Shown piece after piece: positions 1-10,119 of a stretch of DNA of 49,446 nucleotides. Within the stretch, counting starts at the first letter, position 1. Each line of letters opens with the position of its first letter. This stretch comes from Rhodobacteraceae bacterium UBA6141. Lineage in GTDB: Bacteria; Pseudomonadota; Alphaproteobacteria; Rhodobacterales; Rhodobacteraceae. The position numbers were made by a program, and so were the translations under genes. The notes under the pieces are model-generated. The model saw only the letters and a list, made by a program, of their open reading frames with translations, searched no databases and was not told the origin of the DNA. Location of the stretch: positions 1 to 49,446 of the forward strand of contig DIVD01000051.1 in the NCBI GenBank assembly GCA_002423245.1, in the 5' to 3' direction.

Positions 1-19
1 CCAAAACCAGCCATCTTGC

Positions 20-430
20 TTGTCGCAACGGACAAGGAGGTTGACGCTCTACAAGGTGGTGAACGACGCGCTGGCCAGCCTGGATGCCGAGTTCGAGGCG
101 CTTTACACCTATTTCGGTCGCCCCTCGATCGCGCCGGAGCGGCTGATCCGGGCGAGCCTGCTCCAGATCCTGTTCTCCGTGCGCTCCGAGCGGCAGCTGA
201 TGGAGCAGATGCAGTATAACCTGATGTTCCGCTGGTTCGTGGGACTCGGCATCGACGACGCCGTCTGGGTGCCGACCGTCTTCACCAAGAACCGCGACCG
301 GCTGCTGACGACCGACATGTCGCGCAAGGTGATGGCCGCGATCCTTGCCCACCGCGAAGTGGCGCCGCTTCTGTCGGACGACCACTTCTCGGTCGATGGC
401 ACCTTGGTGAAGGCCTGGGCCTCGATGCTG
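20..430 (+). pseudogene. IS5/IS1182-type transposase fragment
   Basis: This is the N-proximal part of a DDE transposase. The frame reads through a conserved block typical of this family (RLIRASLLQILFSVRSERQ, then FRWFVGLGIDD, then a segment ending DDHFSVDGTLVKAWASM). Family-like sequence stops abruptly at about 427, after the ASM residues where intact members continue with the rest of the catalytic domain. Downstream codons in this frame are Arg-rich and are really the antisense of the neighbouring oxidase remnant. The extreme N-terminus also looks lost, since only a TTG at 20 opens the frame. No terminal inverted repeats are visible. It is a dead remnant, and its junction with the oxidase pseudogene suggests an insertion followed by a deletion. 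Assignment to the exact IS group is from recall of the family. Confidence 0.75.
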
Positions 431-1390
431 GTACGACAACGAGCGGCTACACGACAGCGCCGAAGAGGCCGTGGACCAGCGAGCCGCCGTCGCCCTGACC
501 GCCCGCGTGCGCCCCGGTCGAGGCCATGAAGAACGGTCCCTCGCGCTCGATCATGTAATAGCAGTCGACCGTGGCTCCCGGGCTTGTCGCACCGAGCCCC
601 TTGCAGGCACCGTGCGCCTCGACAGGTTTTCCGTCGCGGATCTGGAAGGCGGTCAGGCCCTGTATCCCAGATTGGCGCCCCGGCTGACCGGCCAGTCCGG
701 TACATGCCTCTCAGGGTCGGGGCGTGATTGACCATCGTGCTCGACGTCTTCGGAACAGGCTACTTCGTCGTGCCGCTTCGCCGAGTCCTCGCCCCACGAC
801 ACCCAGTCACGAAGGATCCTGAACTGGTCGCCATAGTCGTCGCCGGCCGGCGATCTGGCATGGCAGAAGTCGCGCGAGAGGTCGGGCGCAGCCTCACGCA
901 GGGGAACCCCGGGCGCAAGCTCGCGCAAGAGGTTCGTCAACCGGATATGCAGGATATCCCCGGCATTCGCGCGCAGCGTCATCGGCCGCGGGCGCTTGCA
1001 ATCCTTCAGCCGCACCTTCCCCGGCTCGAGCTTCGTCCCATAGCCCTCGGCCCCGGTAAGTTCGTCGCACTGTTCGGCCGTCAGGCGTCTGACCGGTATA
1101 TCGACGTCCACCACGTCGCGGCGCAGCGCATACATCATCCCGAACGGATTGAAGCTGCCGAAGCGGTTGTAGACCATCGCCTGATCCATCGCGACGATGT
1201 CGGCACAGACGGTCCGGCCGAACCGCTTTTCGCGCGCGCCGGAGATCTCGATCACCAGGTCGTGGAGCGGAGTGCAGGCCATTCCCTCCTCGCGGGCTTG
1301 GGCTGCCACTGGCGTCAGAGCGATGGATGAAATCAGGGCGGCAAGGGCAATGACGAGGGCGCGGGCGCGGGCGCGGGCGCGGGCCATCAT
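428..1390 (-). pseudogene. Truncated, frameshifted multicopper-oxidase-like exported protein
   Basis: The start at 1390 (or 1387) opens a signal peptide with an n-region of Ala-Arg repeats, a hydrophobic core and cleavage near AAQA. The mature part resembles the N-terminus of large bacterial multicopper oxidase-like proteins (ACTPLHDLVIEIS, NRFGSFNPFGMMYALRRDV, AGDILHIRLTNLL). The frame is lost near 695-710. Homology resumes in another frame with GIQGLTAFQIRDG and EGPFFMASTGAHAGGQGDG, then SLVHGLFGAVV. A stop at about 457-459 and a further slip interrupt the last recognisable stretch, just before the transposase junction at 427/428. Only the first part of the enzyme remains, and no copper-ligand His-X-His clusters are preserved in one frame. 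It cannot encode a working oxidase. The subfamily is uncertain. Confidence 0.7.
1357..1385. repeat. Hexanucleotide tandem repeat (GGGCGC)4 in signal peptide
   Basis: Four perfect GGGCGC units (1357-1380) plus a partial fifth encode the alternating Ala-Arg n-region of the oxidase-like pseudogene on the minus strand. The unit is a multiple of three, so slippage would change the number of positive charges before the signal-peptide core without shifting the frame. Confidence 0.85.
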
Positions 1391-1654
1391 GGCGTCACCT
1401 CAGAAATATTCCGATACAACCGGAGGCGGTTGTAGCAACAAAATTTCTTTTGGTCGCTAAGCCGGTCGCTCGAACATTGTCTGACCCGAACAAGACTTAG
1501 GGGGGCTGGTCGCGCTGAGGGACTTGACTCCGCCAGGAGGGCGATTCGCATCCTGATCTAATTGGGAAGGAGAGCAGAAGGACTGACGCAACCACCACCG
1601 GGGACACCCCGGGAACGAATGCCGGGTCGCCCGGCAAGGTTCGGGTCTGGGATC
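1391..1654. other. Gene-free spacer between two gene remnants
   Basis: I see no convincing coding sequence, RNA or terminator here. The part just beyond the oxidase-like start (1391-1460) is unusually AT-rich for this window and may be the old promoter region of that gene. The segment before 1655 shows no recognisable cytochrome b561 N-terminal sequence in any frame. Confidence 0.5.
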
Positions 1655-1819
1655 CTCACGCTGAAGGAGATCCACGAGGTGCTGGCCGATCTGATGCTCC
1701 TGCTCGTGGCGCTGCATGTGGGGGGCGTCGTGCTGGCCTCGGTCCGGCATCACGAGAACCTCGCCCGCGCGATGGTCAGCGGCGAGAAGCGCGCCCCCGG
1801 TCCCGGCGACGTCGCCTGA
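1655..1819 (+). pseudogene. C-terminal remnant of a cytochrome b561 domain
   Basis: About 50 codons match the end of a di-haem cytochrome b561 (YodB/CybB type): KEIHEVLADLMLLLVALHVG followed by SVRHHENLARAMVSGEKR. The histidines in IHE and ALHVG would be haem ligands of the last two helices, and the HHENL-x-x-AM-x-x-G tail is characteristic. The first three helices are absent. An ATG at 1562 opens the frame, but the sequence before residue 32 is Pro/Arg-rich and unlike the family. A strong hairpin terminator follows at 1863. I read this as a 5'-truncated remnant of a membrane electron carrier. Confidence 0.7.
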
Positions 1820-1862
1820 CCGGCCCGGATCCCCAGGGCCGACCGTCCCTTCGGCCCCGCCT

Positions 1863-1893
1863 GGCCCCGCCCGTCGCGGCGGGGCCCTTTTCC
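1863..1893 (+). terminator. Rho-independent terminator after the b561 remnant
   Basis: A 9-bp perfect stem (GGCCCCGCC with GGCGGGGCC), a 6-base loop and a CCTTTTCC tract make a standard intrinsic terminator for transcription coming from the b561 remnant. Confidence 0.75.
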
Positions 1894-2036
1894 TCCTGAC
1901 GGCAAGCTGAAGCGGAATGCGCGGCACGCGCCAAGAACGCGGGACTCGACGCCCTGTTCCGGCTGCGCGATAGTCGGGCAGGCACAAGAGGCGCGGGCGG
2001 CTGCGGCCGCCGCTCGGCCGAGAGGAGATGACCCGC

Positions 2037-3944
2037 GTGGAACAGACCGGCACCGATCGGTTCAAGACCGCAATCCTGCTGCTGGCCGCGGTCGGCCTGA
2101 TCGGGGGACTTGGGTTCTGGTTCGCGGGCCAAGCCGGGATCGCGAACCTCCTGTGGATTGCCGGGGTCCTGCCCGCGCTCGCCGCGCTTGTGATCGAGAT
2201 CGGGCGCAGCCTGCGCTCGGGCGAGGTGGGCCTTGATATCGTGGCCGCGCTGTCGATGTCGGCGGCGCTGGTCTTCGGCGAGACGCTCGCGGCTGCAGTC
2301 GTCGCGGTGATGTATTCGGGCGGCACCTTCCTTGAAAGCTTTGCCGAGGGCCGCGCGAGGGCCGAGATGCACGCGCTCCTGTCCCGCGTGCCGCGGACGG
2401 CGACGCGGCACCGGGACGGCGGGCTCGAGGACATCCCGCTCGACGAGATCGCACCCGGCGACCGGCTGCTGATCCGGCAGGGCGACGTGGTGCCGGTGGA
2501 CGGCACGCTGGCCTCGGACACGGCCTTCGTGGACACCTCCGCGCTGACCGGCGAGTCCCTGCCGGTGCGCCTTGCGCGCGGGGCCGAGGCCATGAGCGGC
2601 GTGACCAATGCGGGCGAGGCCTTCGACCTGACCGCGACGCACGAGGCAAAGGACAGCACCTATGCCGGGATCGTCCGGCTGGTGGAGGAGGCGCAGGCGT
2701 CCAAGGCGCCGATGTCGCGGCTGGCGGATCGCTGGTCGCTGGGCTTCCTCGCGGTCACGGTCGGCATCGCCTTCGCGGCCTGGTGGTTCACCGGCGATCC
2801 GATCCGCGCCGTCGCGGTGCTGGTCGTGGCCACGCCCTGCCCGCTGATCCTGGCCGTACCGGTCGCGCTGGTGGCCGGGCTGTCGCGCGCCGCGCATTTC
2901 GGCGTCCTCGTCAAGGGCGCGGGCCCGCTCGAGACCATGGCGCGAATCCGCACGCTGATCCTCGACAAGACCGGCACCCTGACGGAGGGCCGCCCGCAGA
3001 TCGTGTCGGTCGACAGTCACCACGGCATGGGCGCGGACGATATCCTTCGCTTCGCCGCCGCGCTCGATCAGGCGTCGAAGCATCCCGTGGCGCAGGCCAT
3101 CGTCGCTGCCGCGAAGGTGCGGGGCCTGACGCTGCCCGTGCCCTCCGAGGTGGCGGAGCTTCCGGGTGAAGGGGTCGTGGGCCATGTCGAGGGCCGCCCG
3201 GTGATCGTGGGCGGCGACGGTTTCGTGGCACGGCGCGCCGGAGCGCGGGCCGGCGATCATCCCGCCATGGCCGCGGGATCCGTGCTCGTGGCCGTCGCGG
3301 TCGATGGGCGGATGGCGGGGCATCTCGTCATGTCCGATCCGCTGCGCGAGGGCGCGGGCGCCATGCTGGACGGGCTGCGCCGGCAGGGGATCGAGCGCAT
3401 CCTGCTGGCCACCGGCGACCGCGCGGAGGTGGCCGAGCGCGTGACCGAGGGGCTGGGGCTGGACGGGCTGCGCGCCGGGCTGACACCGGACCAGAAGGTG
3501 CTGCTCGTCCTGTCCGAGCGCAAGCGCGGCCCCGTCATGATGGTGGGCGACGGGGTGAACGACGCCCCCGCGCTGGCGGCGGCCGATGTCGGCGTCGCGA
3601 TGGGTGCGCGCGGCGCCGCGGCCTCGGCCGAGGCGGCCGATGTCGTGCTGCTGGTGGACCGGATCGACCGGCTGGGCCCGGGGATCGAGATCGCGCGCGC
3701 CTCGCGCCGGATCGCCGTCGAAAGCGTCATTGCCGGGATCGGCCTTTCGGTGCTCGGCATGATCGCGGCTGCCTTTGGCTACCTTACCCCCGTGCAGGGC
3801 GCCCTGCTGCAGGAGGTGATCGACGTCGCCGTGATCCTGAACGCGCTGCGCGCCCTGCGCATCGCGCCGCAGGAACCCGTCGCACCGGAGCCGCAGCCCG
3901 CCCCTGCCGGGCAGTCGGACATCGCGCAAGGAGCCACGCCATGA
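2037..3944 (+). CDS. P1B-type heavy-metal-translocating ATPase
   Basis: This integral membrane pump of about 635 residues should expel (or move) a transition or heavy metal ion using ATP. P-type landmarks are in order: the actuator loop TGES near residue 174, the intramembrane TPCPL motif near 269-273, the phosphorylation site DKTGT near 313, the SxHP motif (SKHP) near 350 that marks P1B ATPases, and the hinge MVGDGVNDAP near 510. There is no N-terminal HMA or His-rich metal-binding domain. The metal site reads T-P-C-P-L rather than the usual CPC or SPC, so the substrate cannot be assigned. An ATG at 2028 is glued to the AGAGGAG ribosome site with no spacer. The in-frame GTG at 2037 sits nine bases after AGGAG and is the better start. 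The stop overlaps the next gene in ATGA, implying a shared role in metal handling. Confidence 0.9.
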   Translation: MEQTGTDRFKTAILLLAAVGLIGGLGFWFAGQAGIANLLWIAGVLPALAALVIEIGRSLRSGEVGLDIVAALSMSAALVFGETLAAAVVAVMYSGGTFLESFAEGRARAEMHALLSRVPRTATRHRDGGLEDIPLDEIAPGDRLLIRQGDVVPVDGTLASDTAFVDTSALTGESLPVRLARGAEAMSGVTNAGEAFDLTATHEAKDSTYAGIVRLVEEAQASKAPMSRLADRWSLGFLAVTVGIAFAAWWFTGDPIRAVAVLVVATPCPLILAVPVALVAGLSRAAHFGVLVKGAGPLETMARIRTLILDKTGTLTEGRPQIVSVDSHHGMGADDILRFAAALDQASKHPVAQAIVAAAKVRGLTLPVPSEVAELPGEGVVGHVEGRPVIVGGDGFVARRAGARAGDHPAMAAGSVLVAVAVDGRMAGHLVMSDPLREGAGAMLDGLRRQGIERILLATGDRAEVAERVTEGLGLDGLRAGLTPDQKVLLVLSERKRGPVMMVGDGVNDAPALAAADVGVAMGARGAAASAEAADVVLLVDRIDRLGPGIEIARASRRIAVESVIAGIGLSVLGMIAAAFGYLTPVQGALLQEVIDVAVILNALRALRIAPQEPVAPEPQPAPAGQSDIAQGATP

Positions 3945-4642
3945 GCCGCCTCTCGCATTCCGAAATCCACATGGTGCATCGCATCGGCTGGCTGCGCGCG
4001 GCGGTTCTGGGCGCCAATGACGGGCTCGTCTCGACCGCGAGCCTTGTCGTCGGTGTGGCCGCGGCCGGGTCCGGCAAGCCCGAGGTGCTGATCGCGGGGC
4101 TCGCCGGGCTGGTGGCCGGCGCGATGTCGATGGCGGCGGGCGAATATGTCTCGGTCAGTTCCCAGACCGACGCCGAGCAGGCCGACCTCGCGCGCGAGAC
4201 CCGCGAGCTCGAGGAAACGCCCGAGGCCGAACTCGAGGAGCTGACCCTTATCTATGTGGAGCGGGGACTGGACCGCGACCTGGCGGGGAAGGTGGCCGTC
4301 CAGCTGACCGAGCGCGATGCGCTCGGGGCACATGCCCGCGACGAGCTTGGCATCTCGGACACGGTGACGGCGCGCCCGGTGCAGGCGGCGCTGGTCTCGG
4401 CGCTGACCTTCGCCCTTGGCGCCGTGCTGCCGCTGATCGTCGTGCTGCTGGTGCCGGACGCGCGCATCGCCCTGTTCGTCGCGGCCTCGGCGATCATCGG
4501 CCTTGCGGTTCTCGGCGGGCTGGGCGCCACCGCCGGAGGCGCGGGCATCGTCCGCGGCGCCGCGCGCGTCACGCTCTGGGGCGCCCTCGCAATGGCCGCG
4601 ACGGCGGCTGTCGGGGCGCTGTTCGGCGTCACGCTGGGCTGA
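3941..4642 (+). CDS. VIT1/CCC1 family metal transporter
   Basis: This 233-residue membrane protein belongs to the VIT family, which moves Fe2+ or Mn2+. The N-terminal signature HSEIHMVHRIGWLRAAVLGA-NDGLVST is followed by a GAMSMAAGEYVSVSSQ helix, a charged cytoplasmic segment rich in Glu (about residues 75-135) like the metal-binding helices of the family, and three C-terminal hydrophobic helices. It starts in the ATGA overlap with the P-type ATPase, preceded by AAGGAG, so the two are probably made together. The direction of transport in bacteria and the true ion are not shown by the sequence. Confidence 0.92.
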   Translation: MSRLSHSEIHMVHRIGWLRAAVLGANDGLVSTASLVVGVAAAGSGKPEVLIAGLAGLVAGAMSMAAGEYVSVSSQTDAEQADLARETRELEETPEAELEELTLIYVERGLDRDLAGKVAVQLTERDALGAHARDELGISDTVTARPVQAALVSALTFALGAVLPLIVVLLVPDARIALFVAASAIIGLAVLGGLGATAGGAGIVRGAARVTLWGALAMAATAAVGALFGVTLG

Positions 4643-4759
4643 AGGGCACCGCCGCGGCCGCGCCCGGCCCGGCGGCGGATTTGGCGGCCCTGCTTGCGCA
4701 GGCAATTCCTTTGGGGCTAAGCAGGGGCGGGGACCAATCCGCGACAAGGACGCCGTGAC

Positions 4760-5854
4760 GTGAGCCGACCGCCCGACTCCGACAGCCGCCGGCCCGTCAC
4801 GCCGCAAGGCGCGGCCCCGCGCCCGCCGACCCTGCGCCCGCCGGCCCTGCGCCCGCTGACCCTGCGCGACGTATCCGAGGCGTCGGGCGTATCGGAAATG
4901 ACCGTCAGCCGCGTGCTGCGCAACCGGGGCGACGTGTCCAAGGCCACCCGCGACAAGGTGCTGGTCGCCGCCAAGATGCTGGGCTACGTGCCCAACAAGA
5001 TCGCCGGCGCGCTGGCCAGCCAGCGGGTGAACCTCGTCGCCGTGGTCGTGCCCTCGCTTGGCAACCTCGTCTTCCCCGAGGTGCTGAGCGGCATTTCCGA
5101 AACGCTGGACGATACCGGCCTGCAACCCGTCTTCGGCGTGACGAACTATTCCGCCGAACGCGAGGAATCGGTGCTGTATGAAATGCTGTCCTGGCGCCCC
5201 GCCGGGGTGATCGTCGCCGGGCTGGAGCATTCCGAGGCCGCGCGCGCCATGCTGCGCAATGCCGGGATCCCCATTGTCGAGATCATGGATGTCGATGGCG
5301 ATCCCGTCGATTCGGTGGTCGGCATCTCGCATGTGCGGGCGGGGCGCGAGATGGCGCGCGCGATCCTGGCGGCGGGCTATCGGCGCATCGGCTTTCTCGG
5401 CACCAAGATGCCCGAGGATCACCGCGCCCGCAAGCGGATGCAGGGGTTCGAAGCGGCGCTGGCCGAAGCGGGCCTCGGGCTGGAGGATCGGGAGTTCTAT
5501 TCCGGCGGCTCTGCCCTCGCCAAGGGGCGCGAGATGACGGCGAGGATGCTGTCGCGCAGCCCTGATCTCGATTTCCTTTATTATTCCAACGACATGATCG
5601 GCGCGGGCGGGCTGTTGTGGTGCCTTGAAAAGGGCATCGACGTGCCCGGCAGGCTTGGCCTCGCCGGCTTCAACGGCGTCGATCTGCTGGACGGGCTGCC
5701 GCGCAGGCTTGCCACGATGGATGCCTGCCGGCGCGAGATCGGCCAGCGCGCCGCCGGCATCGTCGCGCGGCAAGGCCACGGCGGCCCTCTGGGCGGCGAA
5801 CGGGTGGAACTGACCCCGCGCCTCGAGACCGGCGACACGATCCGCAAGCGGTGA
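4760..5854 (+). CDS. LacI-family transcriptional regulator (GntR-like)
   Basis: This 364-residue repressor has a LacI helix-turn-helix at about residues 34-58 (LTLRDVSEASGVSEMTVSRV), the hinge with LASQRVNLVAVVVPSL, and a periplasmic-binding-protein-like sugar domain to the end. It most resembles GntR-type regulators that sense gluconate-like ligands. The start is a GTG after AAGGA. The roughly 30-residue leader before the DNA-binding domain is unusual and consists of three copies of a five-residue repeat (RPPTL, RPPAL, RPLTL). No sugar-catabolic gene lies nearby, so the target is unknown. It may act elsewhere or on the downstream glycosylation genes. Confidence 0.9.
   Translation: MSRPPDSDSRRPVTPQGAAPRPPTLRPPALRPLTLRDVSEASGVSEMTVSRVLRNRGDVSKATRDKVLVAAKMLGYVPNKIAGALASQRVNLVAVVVPSLGNLVFPEVLSGISETLDDTGLQPVFGVTNYSAEREESVLYEMLSWRPAGVIVAGLEHSEAARAMLRNAGIPIVEIMDVDGDPVDSVVGISHVRAGREMARAILAAGYRRIGFLGTKMPEDHRARKRMQGFEAALAEAGLGLEDREFYSGGSALAKGREMTARMLSRSPDLDFLYYSNDMIGAGGLLWCLEKGIDVPGRLGLAGFNGVDLLDGLPRRLATMDACRREIGQRAAGIVARQGHGGPLGGERVELTPRLETGDTIRKR
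4820..4864. repeat. Three 15-bp tandem repeats in the LacI-type gene leader
   Basis: Three consecutive 15-base units (4820-4834, 4835-4849, 4850-4864) differ by one or two bases. They keep the frame and encode the RPxxL repeats just before the helix-turn-helix. Confidence 0.9.
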
Positions 5855-5989
5855 CGCCGCAGCCGTGACGCTCCCGGCGGCCGTGACAGGCCGGGACATC
5901 GCGGCGCGTGGCGGGCCAAGATGGACAAGCGCGGCCCGGTCGTGTTTAACGGCGCGGCAATGACACTGGCCAGATCCGGGCGGGACGGG

Positions 5990-6726
5990 ATGACAGAGGT
6001 TTCCATCGTGATCCCGATGAAGAACGAGGCGCAGAACGTCGCGGCGCTTGTGGCCGAGATCGTCGCCGCCTGCGCGGGGGGCCCCGCATTCGAGATCATC
6101 GTGGTCGATGACGGCTCCACCGATGGCACGGGCGAGGCGGTGGCGCGGCTGGCGCCGGGCGTGCCGAACCTGCGCCTGCTGCGGCATCCGCAGTCGGGCG
6201 GGCAATCCGCCGCGGTGCATTCGGGGGTGCTGGCGGCGCGCGGCGCGATCTGCTGCACGCTGGATGGCGACGGGCAGAACCCGCCGGCCGAGCTTCCGGG
6301 CCTGATGGCGCCGCTGCTGGCCGATGGCTCGGGGCGGCTTGGCCTTGTCGCCGGGCAGCGGGTGGCGCGGCAGGATACCTGGTCCAAGAGGATCGCCTCG
6401 CGCGCCGCGAACCGCCTGCGCGCCGCGATGCTGAAGGACGGCACCCGCGACACCGGCTGCGGGCTGAAGGCCTTCCGGCGCGAGGCGTTCCTTGCGCTGC
6501 CCTACTTCAACCACATGCACCGCTATCTGCCGGCGCTGTTTCGCCGCGATGGCTGGGACATTGCCCATGTCGATGTCGGCCACCGCAACCGGCAGGGGGG
6601 AAAGTCCAACTATTCCAACCTGCAACGCGCGCTGGTCGGGGTCTATGACCTGATCGGCGTCGCCTGGCTGATCCGCCGCCGCAAGACCGCGCGCCCCGTC
6701 GAGGTGACGCTTCCGGGGGGCGGCGC

Positions 6727-6730
<4 letters not shown>
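5990..6730 (+). CDS. Family 2 glycosyltransferase (DPM1/ArnC-like)
   Basis: This GT-A fold enzyme of 246 residues should move a sugar from a nucleotide donor to a lipid carrier such as undecaprenyl phosphate. The N-terminal strand VSIVIPMKNEAQNV is followed by the nucleotide-binding VDDGSTDGTG, the metal-binding LDGDGQNPP, and a GCGLKAFRREAF segment as in dolichol/undecaprenyl-phosphate sugar synthases. The long C-terminal membrane pair of ArnC/GtrB is missing. Only a short hydrophobic stretch is present (VGVYDLIGVAWLI). The ATG at 5990 places the first strand at the N-terminus. An upstream in-frame ATG at 5921 would add an unlikely leader. It overlaps the LABN gene by ATGA, so the three following genes form one cassette. 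Confidence 0.9.
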
Positions 6731-8466
<1,736 letters not shown>

Positions 8467-8470
<4 letters not shown>

Positions 8471-8886
8471 GGCGCCACCCCGCCCATCTCGCAGATGATC
8501 CGCCATTCCTCGGGCGTCACCGGCTGCACCGAAAGCCGCATCGAGGTGACAAGTGCCATGTCCTTCAGCCGCGGGTCCGCCTTCACCTCGGCCAGCGTCA
8601 CCGGCCGCTTGAGGGGCCGCAGCGCGCGAATGTCCACGCAGTCCCAGCGCGGGTCATCGGTGGTGCTGTCGGGGTGGCTCTCGGCGCAGACCTCGACGAT
8701 CCCGACGATCTGCTTGCCGATGTTGGAATGGTAGAAGAAGCCCTGATCGCCGATCTTCATCGCGCGCATGTGGTTGCGGGCCTGATAGTTCCGCACCCCG
8801 CCCCATTCCTCGCCCGCATCGCCCTTCGCGACCTGCGCGTCCCAGCCCCAGACATCGGGCTCGGACTTGAACAGCCAGTAGGCCAT
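8467..8886 (-). CDS. EVE domain-containing protein
   Basis: The 139-residue single-domain protein is an EVE (PUA-like) fold related to human THYN1. The pattern is clear: YWLFKSEPDVWGW at the start, then WGGVRNYQARNHMR and GDQGFFYHSN, and the C-terminal MRLSVQPVTPEEW. EVE domains recognise modified bases in DNA or RNA, and a free-standing role in RNA modification reading is suspected for the proteobacterial form. The ATG at 8886 overlaps the stop of the YciI-like gene. A longer reading upstream is antisense-type sequence. Its stop overlaps the end of the convergent GT39 gene. Confidence 0.93.
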
Positions 8887-9152
8887 CAGCCGATCACCTT
8901 CTTCCATTCGGTCACGCTGACGCTCTCGAACAGGCCGGCATGGCCGTATGGGTCGCCCGCCGCCCAGTCCTGCGCGGCGGCAAGGTCGGGCTGTTCGATC
9001 ACCACCAGCGAGCCGCACATCTCGCCGCCCTCCAGCAATGGGCCTGCAAACAGCACCGGGGTGGATTTCAGATAGGCCAGATGTTTCTCGCGCGTGTCCA
9101 GCCGGGTTTGCAGATGGCCGGGCCTGTCGCGGCAGATCACGGCGTAAAGCAT
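8886..9152 (-). CDS. YciI family protein
   Basis: An 88-residue member of the YciI (DGPF-like, ferredoxin-fold) family. It shows the typical MLYAVICRDRPG start, an RxxHLxYL helix, the GPLLEGG turn and a DPYGHAGLFESVSV segment containing the conserved His and Asp. The biochemical function of this branch is not known. It sits between gpsA (four-base gap) and the EVE gene (overlap) and was probably co-transcribed from the tsaD promoter. Confidence 0.9.
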   Translation of the reverse strand: MLYAVICRDRPGHLQTRLDTREKHLAYLKSTPVLFAGPLLEGGEMCGSLVVIEQPDLAAAQDWAAGDPYGHAGLFESVSVTEWKKVIG

Positions 9153-9156
9153 CGCA

Positions 9157-10119
9157 TCATTCCTTCTTCAGCGGTCGGGAAAGCAGGGCATCGGCGGCCT
9201 CTGCCACGGTGATCTTCTGCACGCAGAGCGCGGCAACCATGTTCGCGATCGGCATGTCCACGCCCCGCCGCGCGGCGAGCCGCGACACGGCGGCGGCGGT
9301 CGCCACGCCCTCCACGGTCGCGGCAGGGTCGAAGGTCTCGCCGCGCCCCAGCGCCTGCCCGAAGCGGAAGTTGCGCGACTGCGGCGAGGTGCAGGTCAGC
9401 ACCAGATCGCCCAGCCCCGACAGCCCCGCCAATGTCTCTGCCCGTGCGCCAAGGTCGAGCGCCAGCCGGCTCATCTCGGCAAAGCCGCGCGTCACCAGCG
9501 CGGCGCGGGCCGACTCGCCCAGCCCCGCGCCCATCACCACGCCCGCCGCAATCGCGATCACGTTCTTCAGCGCGCCGCCCAGTTCCGCCCCCAGCGGGTC
9601 TTCCGACAGGTAAAGCCGCAGCGCCGGCACCGAAAGCTCCTCCTGCAACGCCGCGCCCAGCGCCGCATCCGCGCAGGCCAGCGTGAGCGCCGTCGGCAGG
9701 CCGCGCGCAATGTCGGCGGCAAAGCTGGGCCCCGTCAGGATCGCCGGCGCCGTCCCCGGGCAGAGCCGCGCGATCAGCCCGGTCGGCCCCTCGAGCGAGC
9801 CAAGGTCGATCCCCTTGCAGCAGGCGACCAGCGCCCGCCCCCGCAGCGCCGCGCGATGCGCGACCAACACCGCCGCCATCTTTTGCATCGGCATCGCCAG
9901 CAGCACCGTGCGCTCCGCCGCGAACTCCTCCAGCCGGGCAGAGACGCGCACGCCCTCGGGCAGCCCGACCCCCGGCAGGCGCCGGTCATTGCGCCGGCTC
10001 GCCGCCATCTCGGCCACATGCCCCGCGTCCCGCGCCCAGAGCCCGACCGTCTGCCCGCCCCGCGCCAGCGCCACCGCCAGCGCCGTGCCGAAGGCCCCCG
10101 CGCCCATCACCAGGGTCAT
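9157..10119 (-). CDS. gpsA: NAD(P)H-dependent glycerol-3-phosphate dehydrogenase
   Basis: This cytoplasmic enzyme reduces dihydroxyacetone phosphate to sn-glycerol 3-phosphate for phospholipid synthesis. The Rossmann fingerprint GAGAFGTALA begins at residue 6. Further signatures are CCKGID, LTGPSFAADIARGLPTA, the catalytic lysine region GGALKNVIAIAAGV and the LSGLGDLVLTCTS loop. The length of 320 residues is normal. The ATG at 10119 is chosen because it places the Rossmann motif at the N-terminus and overlaps the tsaD stop in ATGA. Longer readings run into tsaD. Confidence 0.97.
   Translation of the reverse strand: MTLVMGAGAFGTALAVALARGGQTVGLWARDAGHVAEMAASRRNDRRLPGVGLPEGVRVSARLEEFAAERTVLLAMPMQKMAAVLVAHRAALRGRALVACCKGIDLGSLEGPTGLIARLCPGTAPAILTGPSFAADIARGLPTALTLACADAALGAALQEELSVPALRLYLSEDPLGAELGGALKNVIAIAAGVVMGAGLGESARAALVTRGFAEMSRLALDLGARAETLAGLSGLGDLVLTCTSPQSRNFRFGQALGRGETFDPAATVEGVATAAAVSRLAARRGVDMPIANMVAALCVQKITVAEAADALLSRPLKKE

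Noticed and set aside
1562..1654. N-terminal part of a complete cytochrome b561
   Set aside because: The codons before 1655 show no membrane helices or haem-ligand histidines, so only the C-terminal remnant is supported.
3779..6625. A 948-codon minus-strand frame covering VIT, LacI and GT2 genes
   Set aside because: It runs antisense to three recognisable genes and has no motif of its own.
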